From Chelativorans salis (GTDB lineage: Bacteria > Pseudomonadota > Alphaproteobacteria > Rhizobiales > Rhizobiaceae): DNA of 64,000 nt. Below are positions 42,515-53,002 of the stretch, piece by piece. Within the stretch, counting starts at the first letter, position 1; each line of letters opens with the position of its first letter. Made by a program: the position numbers and the translations under genes. The notes below the pieces were generated by a model that saw only the letters and a program-made list of their open reading frames with translations, was not told the origin of the DNA and did not search any database. The stretch lies in assembly GCF_025336525.1 (NCBI RefSeq), contig NZ_JAOCZP010000001.1, forward strand, positions 434,001 to 498,000, given 5' to 3'.

Positions 42515-44329
42515 GTGGGCAAACCGATGCTGAGGAAATTCCGCCGGGACGAGCGCGGCAACTATGCCATGCTCACGGCGCTGGTGATGGTGCCCGTGAT
42601 GGGCGCGCTGGCGCTGGCGATCGACTACACACAGATGAGCCGGCACCGCCAGGCGACGCTGAACGCGCTGGACGCGGCCAACATGGCCACGGCATGGCGT
42701 CTTCTGGAGGGCAAAAGCAAGGAAGAGCTGATCGTCTATGCCAACGACTTCTTCACCGCCAATCTGGGCCCGGTGAAGCGGGAGAACACGAAGCTCCACA
42801 TCACCTTCCCCGACAGCTCCACCGGCGGCAACACGCTGAAGATGCAGGCCGACCTTACCTACAAGCCGATCTTCTACCCTGTCTTCCAGGCGCTGAGAGG
42901 CGAGAAAAGCGGCGACAACGCCTTCGCACTCAACGCCAGCAACGAGGTGCGCCTCAGGAACACGGTCGAGGTGGCGCTGGTGCTCGATAATTCGGGCTCC
43001 ATGGACTTCACGGGCTCGGGCTCCGGCAAGAAGCGCATCGACCTTCTGAAGGCGGCGGCCAAGGAGCTGGTGGACACGCTGGCCAACCAGGGCGCCATGA
43101 TGCAGCAGGTCGCCAAGCCAGTGCAGTTTGGCATCGTGCCCTTCGCGGCGTCGGTGAATGTTGGGTCGGACAAGGAAGGCGAGTCCTGGCTGGACATGGA
43201 CGGCGTGTCGTCAATCCATCATGAGAACTTCGACTGGGACACGATGGCGACAATCGGGGCCGGCCAGAAGCGTGTCGAGAAAGTCGAAGGCATCTACCGC
43301 AAGTTGGGCAAGTTATGGGCGCTAAAAGGCGAGGAAAACGAAAAGGTCACGCGTTTTACGCTTTTCAATGAGTTGGAAAAGGTGACCGGCTCGGCGCCAT
43401 GGGCCTATTGGGCCGGCTGCGTGGAGATGCGCCCAGGCTCCTATGGGCTAGACAACACGGTGCCCAACAGGAACAATCCCGACACGCTCTTCGTGCCCAT
43501 GTTCGCTCCGGACGAGACGGACATACCCGGATGGCGGGGGGCATATAACAACTGGTGGGCAGATCAGACGGGTGGCGAGGCCCGTGAGCGGCTGGTATAT
43601 ATGCCAAAATACTTCCCCGCGGCGATGCAGAATCCCTCCGTTGACGACAACAAGGGCCCCAATCTGAGCTGCACCACCAAGCCCATCACGCCGCTCACGG
43701 ACGTGACGACGAGCGATGGCCTCGAGACCATCAAGAACGCCATCGACGGCATGGTGGCCAATGGGGCAACCAACGTGCCCGAAGGCATGGCCTGGGGCTG
43801 GCGGGTGGTCTCCAGTAAGGTGCCCTTCACCGAAGGCCGCCCCGATGAGCAGAAAGGCAACGACAAGGTCGTCATCGTTCTGACGGATGGGGCCAACACC
43901 TACTACACACCGCAGTCACTAGGCGCCCGCGACGATGCCGAGAACAGGTCAATCTATTCCAACTACGGCTACGCCAGGAACCGCCGCATCTTCGAGAACA
44001 CCACCGTCGATCCAAGTATCTATACGAACGACAACTACACCAAGGCGATGAACCAGCAATTCGCCAAGTTGTGCGACAACGCCAAGGGCACTGGGGAAGG
44101 CAAGGAGGGCGAGATCATCGTCATGACGGTGGCGCTCGACCTGAGCAAATGGAAGGCTGACGAGAAGGCGCAGATCGAGGCGCTGGAAGCCTGCGCCTCC
44201 GAATCCCGCTTCCGCAAGGACGAGAACGGCAATCCCGCCAAGCTTTTCTGGAACGCCACGGGCGCCGACCTTTCGGACAAGTTCAAGGAAATCGCCGACG
44301 AGCTTTCCAACCTGCGCTTCGTCAGCTGA
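42515..44329 (+). CDS. TadG-like pilus-associated protein with von Willebrand factor A domain
   Basis: A 604-residue protein from GTG 42515 (ATG 42527 is an alternative). The N-terminus RRDERGNYAMLTALVMVPVMGALALAIDYTQM is the TadE/TadG-type anchor with one membrane helix. The bulk is exported. A vWA domain starts at VEVALVLDNSGSMDF (MIDAS DxSxS) and continues with VVIVLTDGANTYY near 450. Between them lies an insertion of about 250 residues rich in Trp and Asn. TadG proteins belong to Flp pilus systems, but no other tad gene is nearby, so this is an orphan copy. Confidence 0.88.
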   Translation: MGKPMLRKFRRDERGNYAMLTALVMVPVMGALALAIDYTQMSRHRQATLNALDAANMATAWRLLEGKSKEELIVYANDFFTANLGPVKRENTKLHITFPDSSTGGNTLKMQADLTYKPIFYPVFQALRGEKSGDNAFALNASNEVRLRNTVEVALVLDNSGSMDFTGSGSGKKRIDLLKAAAKELVDTLANQGAMMQQVAKPVQFGIVPFAASVNVGSDKEGESWLDMDGVSSIHHENFDWDTMATIGAGQKRVEKVEGIYRKLGKLWALKGEENEKVTRFTLFNELEKVTGSAPWAYWAGCVEMRPGSYGLDNTVPNRNNPDTLFVPMFAPDETDIPGWRGAYNNWWADQTGGEARERLVYMPKYFPAAMQNPSVDDNKGPNLSCTTKPITPLTDVTTSDGLETIKNAIDGMVANGATNVPEGMAWGWRVVSSKVPFTEGRPDEQKGNDKVVIVLTDGANTYYTPQSLGARDDAENRSIYSNYGYARNRRIFENTTVDPSIYTNDNYTKAMNQQFAKLCDNAKGTGEGKEGEIIVMTVALDLSKWKADEKAQIEALEACASESRFRKDENGNPAKLFWNATGADLSDKFKEIADELSNLRFVS

Positions 44330-44396
44330 GGACCGCGCCTGCCGGCGCGAAGGCCGGCGGCGCCCTTGCCGCCCCCACCCTTATCGGCTAGGACAG

Positions 44397-44424
44397 CCGC
44401 GCCCGCACTCGGGCGCGGTTTTTT
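44397..44424 (+). terminator. Rho-independent terminator after the TadG-like gene
   Basis: CCGCGCCCG and CGGGCGCGG flank the loop CACT and are followed at once by TTTTTT. It ends transcription between the TadG-like gene and hisS. Confidence 0.9.
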
Positions 44425-44451
44425 CTCATTTTCGCAAGGACGGAACACGGC

Positions 44452-46032
44452 ATGGCAGGCAAGGTGGACAAGGTGAAGGCACGGCTCCCGCGCGGGCTCG
44501 TCGACCGCCACCCGGCCGACATCCGCGCCGTCGACGAGATGGTGACGAAGATCCGCGAGGTCTACGAGCTCTATGGCTTCGAGCCGGTGGAGACGCCGCT
44601 CATCGAATATACCGAAGCGCTGGGAAAGTTCCTGCCGGATCAGGACCGGCCCAATGAAGGCGTCTTTTCCTTCCAGGACGAAGACGAGCAGTGGCTTTCG
44701 CTACGCTATGACCTGACGGCGCCGCTGGCGCGCCACGTCGCGGAGAATTTCAACGAGATCCAGCTCCCCTACCGCACCTATCGCGCCGGCTGGGTGTTCC
44801 GGAACGAAAAGCCGGGGCCGGGCCGCTTCCGCCAGTTCATGCAGTTCGACGCCGATACGGTCGGCGCACCAGGCGTCGCCGCCGATGCCGAGATGTGCAT
44901 GATGATGGCCGATGTGATGGAAGCGCTCGGTATCAAGCGCGGCGATTACGTTATCCGCGTGAACAACCGCAAGGTGCTGGATGGGGTGATGGAGGCCATT
45001 GGCCTCGGCGGCGAAGAGAATGCCGGGCGTAGGCTCACGGTTCTGAGGGCCATCGACAAGCTGGACAAGTTCGGGCCCGAAGGCGTGAGGCTGCTACTCG
45101 GTCCCGGCCGGTGGGACGGCGGGAAAGAAGGCGAAGGCGATTTCACCAAGGGCGCAGGGCTGGATGGGGCTAGGATTGATGTCTTGTTTGAGGCCCTCGA
45201 CCCATCATCGATGAAGGTCAACCGTCCCGATACATCGATGCCTGGGTTAGAGAATACCAAAGGTGGTCTGCTCGTTCGCCAACCTGCCACTTTGTCGTCC
45301 AACAACATTCGAATAGAAGCGGAAAGCTACATAGAAGGTATTCAAGAACTGGAGCAGATTCGGCTGCTGATAGAAGGAGCTGGCTACGGTCCCGATCGCA
45401 TCCGCATCGACCCCTCTGTAGTGCGCGGCCTCGAATATTACACAGGGCCCGTTTTCGAAGCGGAGCTGACGTTCCCTGTCACCAACGAAAAGGGCGAGAC
45501 GGTTCAGTTCGGCTCGGTCGGCGGCGGCGGGCGCTATGATGGCCTTGTTTCGCGCTTCCGTGGCCAGCCTGTTCGGGCGACGGGCTTTTCCATCGGCGTT
45601 TCGCGCCTGATGACGGCGCTGAAGAATTTGGGCAAGCTCGGCGAGAGCGATGTGCTTGCCCCCGTGCTCGTCACGGTGATGGACGGCGATATGGCGGCCA
45701 TGGGGAAATATCAGGATTTCACTCAGAAGCTCCGCGCTGCCGGCATCCGCGCCGAGATGTACCAGGGCAACTGGAAGAAATTCGGCAACCAGCTCAAATA
45801 CGCCGACCGGCGCGGCGCGCCGCTGGCCATCATCCAGGGCGCGGACGAGCGGGAAAAGGGCGAGGTCCAGATCAAGGATCTGATCGAGGGCAAGCAGCTT
45901 TCCGCCGAGATCGAAAGCAACGAAGAATGGCGCGAGGCGCGCGTGGCGCAGTTCTCCGTGCCGGAAGGCGAACTGGTCGAGGCGGTTAAGCGCGTGCTCG
46001 AAGCGCAGGCCAAGGAGCGTGGAGAGCAATGA
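44452..46032 (+). CDS. hisS: Histidyl-tRNA synthetase
   Basis: A 526-residue class II synthetase. Motif 2 is [29 protein letters not shown], the histidine-A motif is [16 protein letters not shown], and motif 3 lies in [17 protein letters not shown]-terminal anticodon-binding domain follows. Residues about 240-300 ([13 protein letters not shown] through NNIRIEAES) are longer and AT-richer than the surrounding gene, suggesting a replaced or expanded insertion domain. It heads the hisS-hisZ-hisG run, separated from hisZ by a repeat. Confidence 0.97.
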   Translation: MAGKVDKVKARLPRGLVDRHPADIRAVDEMVTKIREVYELYGFEPVETPLIEYTEALGKFLPDQDRPNEGVFSFQDEDEQWLSLRYDLTAPLARHVAENFNEIQLPYRTYRAGWVFRNEKPGPGRFRQFMQFDADTVGAPGVAADAEMCMMMADVMEALGIKRGDYVIRVNNRKVLDGVMEAIGLGGEENAGRRLTVLRAIDKLDKFGPEGVRLLLGPGRWDGGKEGEGDFTKGAGLDGARIDVLFEALDPSSMKVNRPDTSMPGLENTKGGLLVRQPATLSSNNIRIEAESYIEGIQELEQIRLLIEGAGYGPDRIRIDPSVVRGLEYYTGPVFEAELTFPVTNEKGETVQFGSVGGGGRYDGLVSRFRGQPVRATGFSIGVSRLMTALKNLGKLGESDVLAPVLVTVMDGDMAAMGKYQDFTQKLRAAGIRAEMYQGNWKKFGNQLKYADRRGAPLAIIQGADEREKGEVQIKDLIEGKQLSAEIESNEEWREARVAQFSVPEGELVEAVKRVLEAQAKERGEQ

Positions 46033-46043
46033 CCCGCGCGGCG

Positions 46044-46198
46044 CTTTCCCTCCCCCTTGAGGGGAGGGTCGATCCGCAAAGCGGATCGGGGTGGGGTTGG
46101 CCGAAGCCGTGCTCGGCTTCCCGTTGTGTCCCACCCTTCGATCTACCTACCACCCCCTCTGTCGGCTTCGCCGACATCTCCCCCTTAAGGGGGGAGAG
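46044..46198. repeat. Rhizobial-type intergenic palindromic mosaic element between hisS and hisZ
   Basis: About 155 bases made of nested palindromes. They are CCCTCCCC-N5-GGGGAGGG (46048-46068), GATCCGC-AAA-GCGGATC (46071-46087), GAAGCCG-N4-CGGCTTC (46103-46120), GTCGGC-TTC-GCCGAC (46161-46175) and the CTCCCCCTT-AAGGGGGGAG end (46178-46196). This mosaic of purine/pyrimidine-rich ends and short stems is the known style of dispersed intergenic elements in Mesorhizobium and relatives (RIME-like). It splits hisS from hisZ and leaves an open frame upstream of hisZ that should not be read as protein. Confidence 0.8.
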
Positions 46199-46213
46199 GA
46201 AGCGTGGAGCCCC

Positions 46214-47335
46214 ATGACCACGCGCTACCCCTCCTTTGCCGGCGAGATTCTGGACCTCTTTGCGGAGCGCGAGGCGGTGCTGACGGACATCGGCATCATC
46301 CAGCCGGCTGATCCGTTTCTCGACATGGCGGGTGAGGACCTGCGCCGCCGGATTTTCCTGACCGAGAGCGAAACGGGACAGAGCCTTTGCCTGCGGCCCG
46401 AGTTCACGATCCCCGTTTGCCGCGATCACATCGAGAAGCGTGCTGCCACGCCGCGCCGCTATGCCTATCTGGGAGAGGTTTTCCGCCAGCGCCGCGAAGG
46501 CGGTGCTGAGTTTTTCCAGGCCGGCATCGAGGATCTGGGCGCGGAGGATCGGGCGGGCGCTGACGCGCGCTCCCTGGCGGACGCGCATGCGCTTCTGGCG
46601 CGCATATTGCCCAGCGCAAAGCTGCACCTGACTGTGGGCGACCAATCCGTGTTCGAGGCGGTTCTTGCCGCACTCGGTCTGCCGCGCGGTTGGCAGATGC
46701 GGCTGACCCGCTCCTTCGGCTCGCCGTCCATACTCGACGCCGCCATCGCCGAGTGCGCCAGCCCTCCCGTGGCCGCCAGGCTGCCGCGCGAGATCGCGAG
46801 CCTTGTCGCGCGCGGGGACGCGGAGGGCCTGACAGGCCACATTCAGGAAGCGATGGAGGCCACCGGCCTCTCGCCCTCGGCCGGTCGGCTTCCGGCCGAG
46901 ATCGCGCAACGGCTTCTGGAGAAGGCGGAATTGCGCAGTGTACGCCTGGCCGACACCGCACTTGACGCGCTGAAGAAGTTCCTGGATATCCGCGCGCCCC
47001 TTGCGGAAGCGGGCGAGCGGCTTTCGGCCTTCGCAAGCGAGGCGGGGCTTTTCCTCGACGAGGCGCTCGACAGCTTCAATGATCGCGTGGCGCGCATTTC
47101 CGAGAACGACGTGCCGCTTTCCGCCATTCAGTACAACGCGCATTTCGGGCGTCCTCTGGACTACTATACCGGTTTCATCTTCGAAATCGGGGCGGATGGC
47201 TTTGAGCAGCCGCTGGTGGGCGGCGGACGCTACGACCGGCTTCTGACCCTACTCGGCGCGGAACAGCCCATCCCCGGCGTCGGCTTTTCCGTCTGGCTGG
47301 ATCGCGTTTCCGCGCTTCGGGAGGGGACGGTATGA
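46214..47335 (+). CDS. hisZ: ATP phosphoribosyltransferase regulatory subunit
   Basis: A 373-residue paralogue of HisRS that lacks aminoacylation. It forms the octamer with short HisG and gives histidine feedback control. Class II-like segments are [53 protein letters not shown] and [14 protein letters not shown] 46214 follows GGAGC, just past the repeat, and starts [10 protein letters not shown] as relatives do. It overlaps hisG by four bases. Confidence 0.95.
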   Translation: MTTRYPSFAGEILDLFAEREAVLTDIGIIQPADPFLDMAGEDLRRRIFLTESETGQSLCLRPEFTIPVCRDHIEKRAATPRRYAYLGEVFRQRREGGAEFFQAGIEDLGAEDRAGADARSLADAHALLARILPSAKLHLTVGDQSVFEAVLAALGLPRGWQMRLTRSFGSPSILDAAIAECASPPVAARLPREIASLVARGDAEGLTGHIQEAMEATGLSPSAGRLPAEIAQRLLEKAELRSVRLADTALDALKKFLDIRAPLAEAGERLSAFASEAGLFLDEALDSFNDRVARISENDVPLSAIQYNAHFGRPLDYYTGFIFEIGADGFEQPLVGGGRYDRLLTLLGAEQPIPGVGFSVWLDRVSALREGTV

Positions 47336-48030
47336 CGATCACGCTCGCACTTCCCTCCAAGGGCAGGCTCAAGGACGACACGGTGCGGCGGTTGGAAAGC
47401 GCCGGCTATCCAGTTCTTCTGCCCGACAATGACAGAAGCTACCGCGCGGCCGTGGACGGGCTCGCGGGGCTGGAAATCGCATTTCTTTCGGCCTCGGAGA
47501 TCGCCCGCGAACTCGACCGCGGCGGCGTAGACCTGGGCATCACCGGCGAGGACCTGGTGCGCGAGACGATCCCCGAGTGGGAGGCCCGCGTGGAGATCGC
47601 CGCCCGGCTTGGCTTCGGCCGGGCCGACGTGGTGGTGGCCGTGCCGGAGGTATGGTTCGACGTCGCCACCATGGCCGACCTTGACGACGTGGCCGCCGTC
47701 TTCCGCCAGCGCCACGGGCGGCGGCTGAGGATCGCCACGAAGTACTGGCGGCTCACCCAGCAGTTCTTCTCGCAGAAGCACGGTATCCAGGTCTACCGCA
47801 TCGTCGAGAGCCTGGGCGCCACCGAGGGCGCGCCGGCGGCGGGCTCGGCGGATGTGATCGTCGATATCACGTCGACCGGCTCGACGCTGAAGGCCAACCA
47901 CCTGAAGGTGCTGGACGACGGGGTGATCCTGCGGTCGGAGGCCTGCCTGGTGGCGGCGCGGAAAGAGCGGGCGGCGGCGGATGAGAAGGTGATCGCGCAG
48001 ATGGCAGCGGCGCTGGGGCGGTCGGTCTAG
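47332..48030 (+). CDS. hisG: ATP phosphoribosyltransferase, short form
   Basis: A 232-residue catalytic subunit of the first histidine-pathway step (ATP plus PRPP to phosphoribosyl-ATP). It begins [16 protein letters not shown], has the [19 protein letters not shown] segment and the PRPP loop [24 protein letters not shown]. The C-terminal regulatory domain of long HisG is absent, consistent with dependence on HisZ encoded just upstream (ATGA overlap). Convergent with rmuC. Confidence 0.96.
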   Translation: MTITLALPSKGRLKDDTVRRLESAGYPVLLPDNDRSYRAAVDGLAGLEIAFLSASEIARELDRGGVDLGITGEDLVRETIPEWEARVEIAARLGFGRADVVVAVPEVWFDVATMADLDDVAAVFRQRHGRRLRIATKYWRLTQQFFSQKHGIQVYRIVESLGATEGAPAAGSADVIVDITSTGSTLKANHLKVLDDGVILRSEACLVAARKERAAADEKVIAQMAAALGRSV

Positions 48031-48098
48031 GGTGTAGTGAGGTTCATTTGGTGGGGGGTCAATTCATCCGCCTTCCTCCAGCTTCATAACCAGCGAGC

Positions 48099-49349
48099 CT
48101 ACTCCTCCACCACCCTGAGCCGTAGTGCCCCCGAACCAGGCCCACCGGCAGCGCGCTTGGCCTCGCCGTCTTCCAGGCCCTCCGCCTCCCCCGCTGCGCC
48201 CAGTTCCAGCGCCTCAATCTTGGCACCGCGCTTGGTCACCTTGTCGGCCGAGGTGAGGATCATGTCGATGTCCTTGTTGGCTTGCAGGAAGTGGCCCTGC
48301 AGCTTGCGCACGCGGTCGTCGAGGCGCGAAACGTCCTGCATCAGGCGCACCACCTCGGCCTGTATCAGGTGCGCCTGCTCGCGCATGCGGGCATCCTTGA
48401 GGACCGCCTGGATCACTTGGATCGACAGCATCAGGAGCGACGGCGAGACGATGACGACACGGGCGCGGTGCGCCCTTTGCACCAGCGCCTCGAAATTCTC
48501 GTGGATCTCGGCGAAGATCGATTCGGACGGCACGAACATGAAGGCCGTGTCCTGGGTTTCACCGGCAATCAGGTATTTCTCGGCAATTGCCTTGATGTGC
48601 ACGTCGACGTCGCGGCGGAAGGCGCTTTCGGCCTGCTTGCGGGCATCCGCACCGCCCTCGCCTTCACTTGCCGCGCGGATGGCATTCCATGCCTCCAGCG
48701 GGAACTTGGCGTCGACGACCAGCGAAGGCGCGCCGTTTGGCATCTTCACCACACAGTCGGGCCGGCTGCCGTTGGAGAGGGTGGCTTGGAACTCGTAGGC
48801 TCCGTGCGGCAAGCCGTCGGCAACGATCGCCTCCATGCGCGACTGGCCGAAGGCGCCGCGGGTTTGCTTGTTGGAGAGGATCTGCTGCAGCTGCACAACC
48901 TGCCCGGCGAGCGATTGGATGTTGTTCTGCGCAGTGTCGATGACGGCCAGCCGTTCCTGCAGCTTGGCGAGGTTCTCGTGCGTCGATTTGGTCTGTTCGG
49001 TGATCGACTGGCCGAGGCGCGAGGTCATGCCGTCGAGCCGTTCGGAGATCGACTTGGTCAGCTCCGCCTGGCGGGAGCCGAACACCTCGGCAATCGTGCC
49101 CATGCGGCCGGAAAGTTCGGCCTGCGCCTTCGTCAGCTCTGCCATGCGCGCTTCCGCTTCGCGGGCGCGCTGGGCGGCGTCCGCCTCGGCTTGGGCGCGC
49201 CCACGGCTCGTCCGCCACAGGGCGAAGACGCAGAGCGCCAGCATCACAAGGAGTGTTGTTCCGGCGGCTGTGAGCGCCTGGCCGAGCGAGATCGTCGTCG
49301 CACCAAGTTGGGCGACGGGCATGGAAAAGAGCGAGGCGGCTTCGTTCAT
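48099..49349 (-). CDS. rmuC: DNA recombination protein RmuC
   Basis: A 416-residue protein. One N-terminal membrane helix (about 22-45, AAGTTLLVMLALCVFALW) is followed by a long coiled coil (ARAEADAAQRAREAEARMAEL onward). The RmuC nuclease-like core follows, with LPHGAYEFQATLSNGSRPDCVVKMPNG and VVDAKFPLEAWNAI. RmuC limits recombination at inverted repeats and has been tied to phage defence. ATG 49349 follows AAGGTGA. Confidence 0.93.
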   Translation of the reverse strand: MNEAASLFSMPVAQLGATTISLGQALTAAGTTLLVMLALCVFALWRTSRGRAQAEADAAQRAREAEARMAELTKAQAELSGRMGTIAEVFGSRQAELTKSISERLDGMTSRLGQSITEQTKSTHENLAKLQERLAVIDTAQNNIQSLAGQVVQLQQILSNKQTRGAFGQSRMEAIVADGLPHGAYEFQATLSNGSRPDCVVKMPNGAPSLVVDAKFPLEAWNAIRAASEGEGGADARKQAESAFRRDVDVHIKAIAEKYLIAGETQDTAFMFVPSESIFAEIHENFEALVQRAHRARVVIVSPSLLMLSIQVIQAVLKDARMREQAHLIQAEVVRLMQDVSRLDDRVRKLQGHFLQANKDIDMILTSADKVTKRGAKIEALELGAAGEAEGLEDGEAKRAAGGPGSGALRLRVVEE

Positions 49350-49464
49350 GGCCGTCACCTTAGATGATTCGTGATGCTGCCATAAGACCAAAACGTGAAC
49401 AAATTGGGGAGAACCCAATACGAAGTATATTGACGGTTTCAGACCCAGCCATTACCTGACAGCC

Positions 49465-49998
49465 ATGACCATCCGCCCGCTCATTCTTCTTCCCGACCCC
49501 AAGCTGCGCGAGGTTTCCAAGCCCATCGAGCGCGTCGACGATGCCGTGCGCAAATTCGCCGATGACATGCTGGAGACCATGTACGACGCGCCGGGCATCG
49601 GGCTGGCCGCCATCCAGGTGGGCGAGCCGCGCCGGCTTCTGGTGCTCGACGTGGCGGAGAAGGACGCACCACCCGAGCCGCAGGTCTTCATCAATCCGGA
49701 GATCGTCGCCCGCTCAGAGGAGCGTAGCGTGCACGAGGAAGGTTGCCTTTCCATCCCGGATTACTATGCCGAGGTGGAACGCCCGGCGGCGGTGACGGTG
49801 AAATATATCGATCTCGACGGCAAGGAGCAGAAGGTGGAGGCCAACGGCATCCTCGCCACCTGCCTGCAGCACGAGATCGATCACCTGAACGGGGTACTGT
49901 TCATCGACTACCTGTCGAAGCTCAAGCGTGACATCGTGGTGCGCAAGTTCAAGAAACTCGCCAAGGACCGCCCGCCGCCCGCGCGTATGGTGGGGTAG
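49465..49998 (+). CDS. def: Peptide deformylase
   Basis: A 177-residue Fe/Zn hydrolase removing formyl groups from new proteins. Motif 1 is [10 protein letters not shown], motif 2 is EEGCLSIPD (metal Cys), and motif 3 is [10 protein letters not shown] (two metal His and catalytic Glu). Length is normal. Its functional partner fmt lies 0.8 kb downstream, with a broken toxin-antitoxin pair between them, where the two genes are adjacent in many relatives. Confidence 0.97.
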   Translation: MTIRPLILLPDPKLREVSKPIERVDDAVRKFADDMLETMYDAPGIGLAAIQVGEPRRLLVLDVAEKDAPPEPQVFINPEIVARSEERSVHEEGCLSIPDYYAEVERPAAVTVKYIDLDGKEQKVEANGILATCLQHEIDHLNGVLFIDYLSKLKRDIVVRKFKKLAKDRPPPARMVG

Positions 49999-50065
49999 GC
50001 AGCACACGCTTGCCTCTACAATCCAGACGCCTGCGATAGCATTGATATCGGAAAGGAGGCCGAAA

Positions 50066-50326
50066 GTGGGCGATATGCTTATCCGCGGCATCGACGACGA
50101 GCTGAGGCGACAACTGGAGGAAAATGCTTCACCAGCATAAGCGCAGCCTCTCGCAGGAAGCGATCGACTTGATGCGCAAAGGCTTGGCAACCAAAACCGC
50201 GGCGGGCGAAATTTCGGCGATCAGCTGCGCGAGCAAGTTCAGGGCGGCTTTTTTACCGATGAGGAGCTTGCCGCCATCAGCGCTTCCCGGAAGGAGCCGG
50301 ATCGCAATCCGCCGAACCTCGGATGA
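50066..50326 (+). pseudogene. Frameshifted FitA-type antitoxin
   Basis: A GTG at 50066 with AGGAGG six bases upstream begins VGDMLIRGIDDELRRQLEENA, a ribbon-helix-helix antitoxin start, but the frame stops at 50138-50140. The next frame continues HKRSLSQEAIDLMRKGLATK, as intact FitA proteins do. A third frame carries the C-terminus (GDQLREQVQGGFFTDEELAA, ending NPPNLG), whose TGA overlaps the toxin ATG. Two frameshifts, near 50,130 and 50,205, therefore break the gene. Sequencing error cannot be excluded. Confidence 0.8.
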
Positions 50327-50744
50327 TATTGCTCGACACCAATGTCATCTCCGAGATTCTCGCCCGAAAGCCCAACCAGGTGGCCTTCCATTGGCTGAAC
50401 AAGCAGGAGGATACAAATCTTTTCCTGTCTTCCATCACCCTGGCGGAGCTCTACTTCGGTGCTAACCTCGTAGCCGAGGGCGAGAGACGGCAGAACCTTC
50501 TTGAGAGTATCGCTCGCATCCAAGGGGCATTTGCAGGACGTGTTCTGCCATTCGGTGATGTGCCCGCAGAGATATATGGGCGGGCTGCCACCGTGCGGCA
50601 GACCGCCGGTCGGCGCATGGAGACAAAGGACGCCATGATCGCCGCCGTCTCGCCCACGGTGCCACCCTCGCCACGCGCAACATGCGCGATTTCAAAGGCC
50701 TTGACCTGAAGCTCGTAAACCCGTTTGAAGCGGGGTGTGAGTGC
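50323..50744 (+). pseudogene. Frameshifted FitB/VapC-type PIN toxin
   Basis: The start is intact: MILLDTNVISEILARKP with the first PIN aspartate, then SSITLAELYFGANL and GRVLPFGDVPAEIYG up to ETKDAMIAA. Just after this, at about 50,650, the frame changes and ends in unrelated residues at 50709. The expected PIN C-terminus ([27 protein letters not shown]) is read in another frame. Losing the last acidic residue should abolish the ribonuclease. The end coordinate is approximate because the natural stop is not clear. Confidence 0.8.
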
Positions 50745-50784
50745 CGGCGGCGGTCACGCGAAAGTTTCAAGCCCGGATGGTCGG

Positions 50785-51720
50785 ATGCCGTTACGCCTCG
50801 TCTTCATGGGAACGCCGGAATTTTCGGTGCCGACGTTCAAGGCCCTGGCTGACGCGGGGCACGAGATCGCCGCCGTCTACACACAGCCGCAACGGCCTGC
50901 TGGGCGGCGCGGGCTGGAATTGACAAAGTCCCCGGTGCATCAGGCGGCGGAAGCACTCGGCCTGCCGGTGCGCACCCCCCGATCGCTCAAAGGCGAGGAA
51001 GAGCAGCAGGCGTTTCGTGCGCTTGAGGCAGACGCTGCGGTGGTGGTGGCCTACGGCCTCCTTCTGCCAAAGCCCATCTTGGAAGGCACGCGGCTCGGCG
51101 CCTACAACGGCCATGCCTCGCTGCTGCCGCGCTGGCGCGGCGCCGCGCCCATCCAGCGCGCCGTCATGGCGGGGGACGAAGAGACCGGCATGATGGTGAT
51201 GAAGATGGACGAGGGGCTGGATACGGGCCCGGTCGCCATGACGTGGAAGGTCGCCATCGGGCGCGATATGACTGCCGGCGAGCTGCACGATGTGCTGAAG
51301 GAGGCTGGCGCACGGCTGATGGCCGAGGCCATGGCGGTGCTGGAGGTCGGCGGTCTGCCACTGACGCCGCAGCCCACCGAAGGTGCGACCTACGCCAGGA
51401 AGATCAGTAAGGAAGAGACGCGGGTGGACTGGACCCGCCCCGCCCAGGAGGTGCATAACCACATCCGCGGGCTCGCCCCCTTCCCCGGCGCATGGTGCGA
51501 GATCCAACTCGGCGGCAGGAAGGAACGCGTGAAGCTGCTGCGCTCCACACTGGCTGCCGGTGGCGGCAGGCCAGGCGAGGTTGTCGATGGCGATCTTGCT
51601 GTCGCCTGCGGCGAAGGCGCGGTGCGCCTTCTGGAAGTGCAGCGGGCGGGCGGCAAGCCGGTGGCGGCAGGCGATTTCCTGCGTGGGGCGAAGATCGGGA
51701 AAGGAGCGCGGCTTTTATGA
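50785..51720 (+). CDS. fmt: Methionyl-tRNA formyltransferase
   Basis: A 311-residue enzyme formylating initiator Met-tRNA with 10-formyl-THF. It begins [17 protein letters not shown] and carries the active-site segment [29 protein letters not shown] with Asn and His of the N-10-formyl site. The C-terminal tRNA-binding domain has [28 protein letters not shown] 50785 was preferred over frames opening 60 bases upstream, which lack homology. Its stop overlaps the start of the GNAT gene (ATGA). Confidence 0.96.
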   Translation: MPLRLVFMGTPEFSVPTFKALADAGHEIAAVYTQPQRPAGRRGLELTKSPVHQAAEALGLPVRTPRSLKGEEEQQAFRALEADAAVVVAYGLLLPKPILEGTRLGAYNGHASLLPRWRGAAPIQRAVMAGDEETGMMVMKMDEGLDTGPVAMTWKVAIGRDMTAGELHDVLKEAGARLMAEAMAVLEVGGLPLTPQPTEGATYARKISKEETRVDWTRPAQEVHNHIRGLAPFPGAWCEIQLGGRKERVKLLRSTLAAGGGRPGEVVDGDLAVACGEGAVRLLEVQRAGGKPVAAGDFLRGAKIGKGARLL

Positions 51721-52220
51721 GTGCCGTCATCATCCGACCGGAGGAACCGCAAGACCGGGAGGCAATCCAAGCCCTTCTCACCGACGCTTTTGGCGGTGAG
51801 GCCGAAGCACAGCTCGTGGACGCGCTGCGCGTGGCCGGGGACGTGGTGCTTTCGCTGGTGGCCGAGCGTGCCGGCGAGGTACGCGGCCACATCCTGTTCT
51901 CGCGCCTCTTCGTGCGCGACGGATACGAAACTTTTCCGGCCGTCGCCCTGGCGCCGCTCGCCGTTCATCCCGACCATCAGGGAGAGGGTATCGGCACGGC
52001 GCTTGTGGACGAGGCGCATCTTCGGCTGGAGCGGGATGGCGAGCGCCTTTCGGTGGTTCTGGGCGATCCCGCCTATTACGGCCGTTTCGGCTATGATCAC
52101 GAGCGCGCGGCCGGGTTCGAAAGCGCCTATCAGGGCGAAGGCCTGCAGGCGCTCGCCTGGGGCGAGGCACCGCATACCGGCCGGCTCGACTACGCCGCCG
52201 CGTTCGCCGATCTCGGCTGA
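51717..52220 (+). CDS. GNAT-family N-acetyltransferase
   Basis: A 167-residue acetyltransferase. It begins [23 protein letters not shown], and the acetyl-CoA binding motif A is [23 protein letters not shown] further segment, [26 protein letters not shown], marks the YhbS-like subgroup. The acceptor is unknown. Coupled to fmt by a 4-base overlap and followed two bases later by truA, so all three are one transcript. Confidence 0.9.
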   Translation: MSAVIIRPEEPQDREAIQALLTDAFGGEAEAQLVDALRVAGDVVLSLVAERAGEVRGHILFSRLFVRDGYETFPAVALAPLAVHPDHQGEGIGTALVDEAHLRLERDGERLSVVLGDPAYYGRFGYDHERAAGFESAYQGEGLQALAWGEAPHTGRLDYAAAFADLG

Positions 52221-52222
52221 TC

Positions 52223-52966
52223 ATGCCACGCTACCGCATCGACGTGGAGTATGACGGAGGGCCCTATGCAGGCTGGCAGCGCCAGGCAGGCCAGCACAGC
52301 GTGCAGGAGGCAATAGAAAAGGCCATTGCCGCCTTCTCAGGTGAGGACGTCACCCTGCGCGGCGCCGGCCGCACGGATGCCGGCGTCCACGCGCTGGGCC
52401 AGGTCGCCCACCTCGACCTCGAACGCGATTGGAAGGCGGATACCGTGCGCGACGCGGTGAATGCACATCTGGCGATGGCCGGCGAGACTGTCTCCATCCT
52501 GAGTGCCGCTGCGGTGGCGGAGGATTTCGATGCCCGCTTCTCCGCCAAGGCCCGGCACTACCTCTACCGCATCTTCAACCGCCGCGCGCCGCCGGCGCTG
52601 GAGCGCTGCAGGGTGTGGCATGTGAGCCGGAAGCTCGACGCCGAGGCGATGCACGAGGCAGCGCAGAGGCTCGTCGGCAAGCACGATTTCACCACCTTCC
52701 GCTCCATCCAGTGCCAGTCGAAAAGCCCGGTCAAGACGCTCGACCGGCTGGACGTCTCCCGCCTCGGCGAGGAGATCGAAATCCGGGCTTCGGCCCGCTC
52801 CTTCCTGCACAACCAGGTGCGCTCGCTGGTCGGGACGCTGAAGAAGGTGGGCGAAGGCGGCTGGAATGCGGATGATGTGGAGAAGGCGTTGAAGGCCCGC
52901 GACCGGGCTGCCTGCGGCCCCGTGGCGCCACCGGAGGGGCTCTACCTGGTGCGGGTGGATTATTAA
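52223..52966 (+). CDS. truA: tRNA pseudouridine38-40 synthase
   Basis: A 247-residue TruA. It begins [18 protein letters not shown], the catalytic aspartate is in [21 protein letters not shown], and KHDFTTFRS and [21 protein letters not shown] follow. It modifies the anticodon stem-loop of several tRNAs. The def-fmt-truA grouping is common in alphaproteobacteria. Confidence 0.96.
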   Translation: MPRYRIDVEYDGGPYAGWQRQAGQHSVQEAIEKAIAAFSGEDVTLRGAGRTDAGVHALGQVAHLDLERDWKADTVRDAVNAHLAMAGETVSILSAAAVAEDFDARFSAKARHYLYRIFNRRAPPALERCRVWHVSRKLDAEAMHEAAQRLVGKHDFTTFRSIQCQSKSPVKTLDRLDVSRLGEEIEIRASARSFLHNQVRSLVGTLKKVGEGGWNADDVEKALKARDRAACGPVAPPEGLYLVRVDY

Positions 52967-53002
52967 AGGGAACGCGCCGAAGCTTCCCTCACCCCCACGA
53001 AC

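Noticed and set aside
46091..46213. N-terminal extension of hisZ through the repeat element
   Set aside because: The sequence is the dispersed palindromic repeat, and HisZ homologues start at MTTRYPSF.
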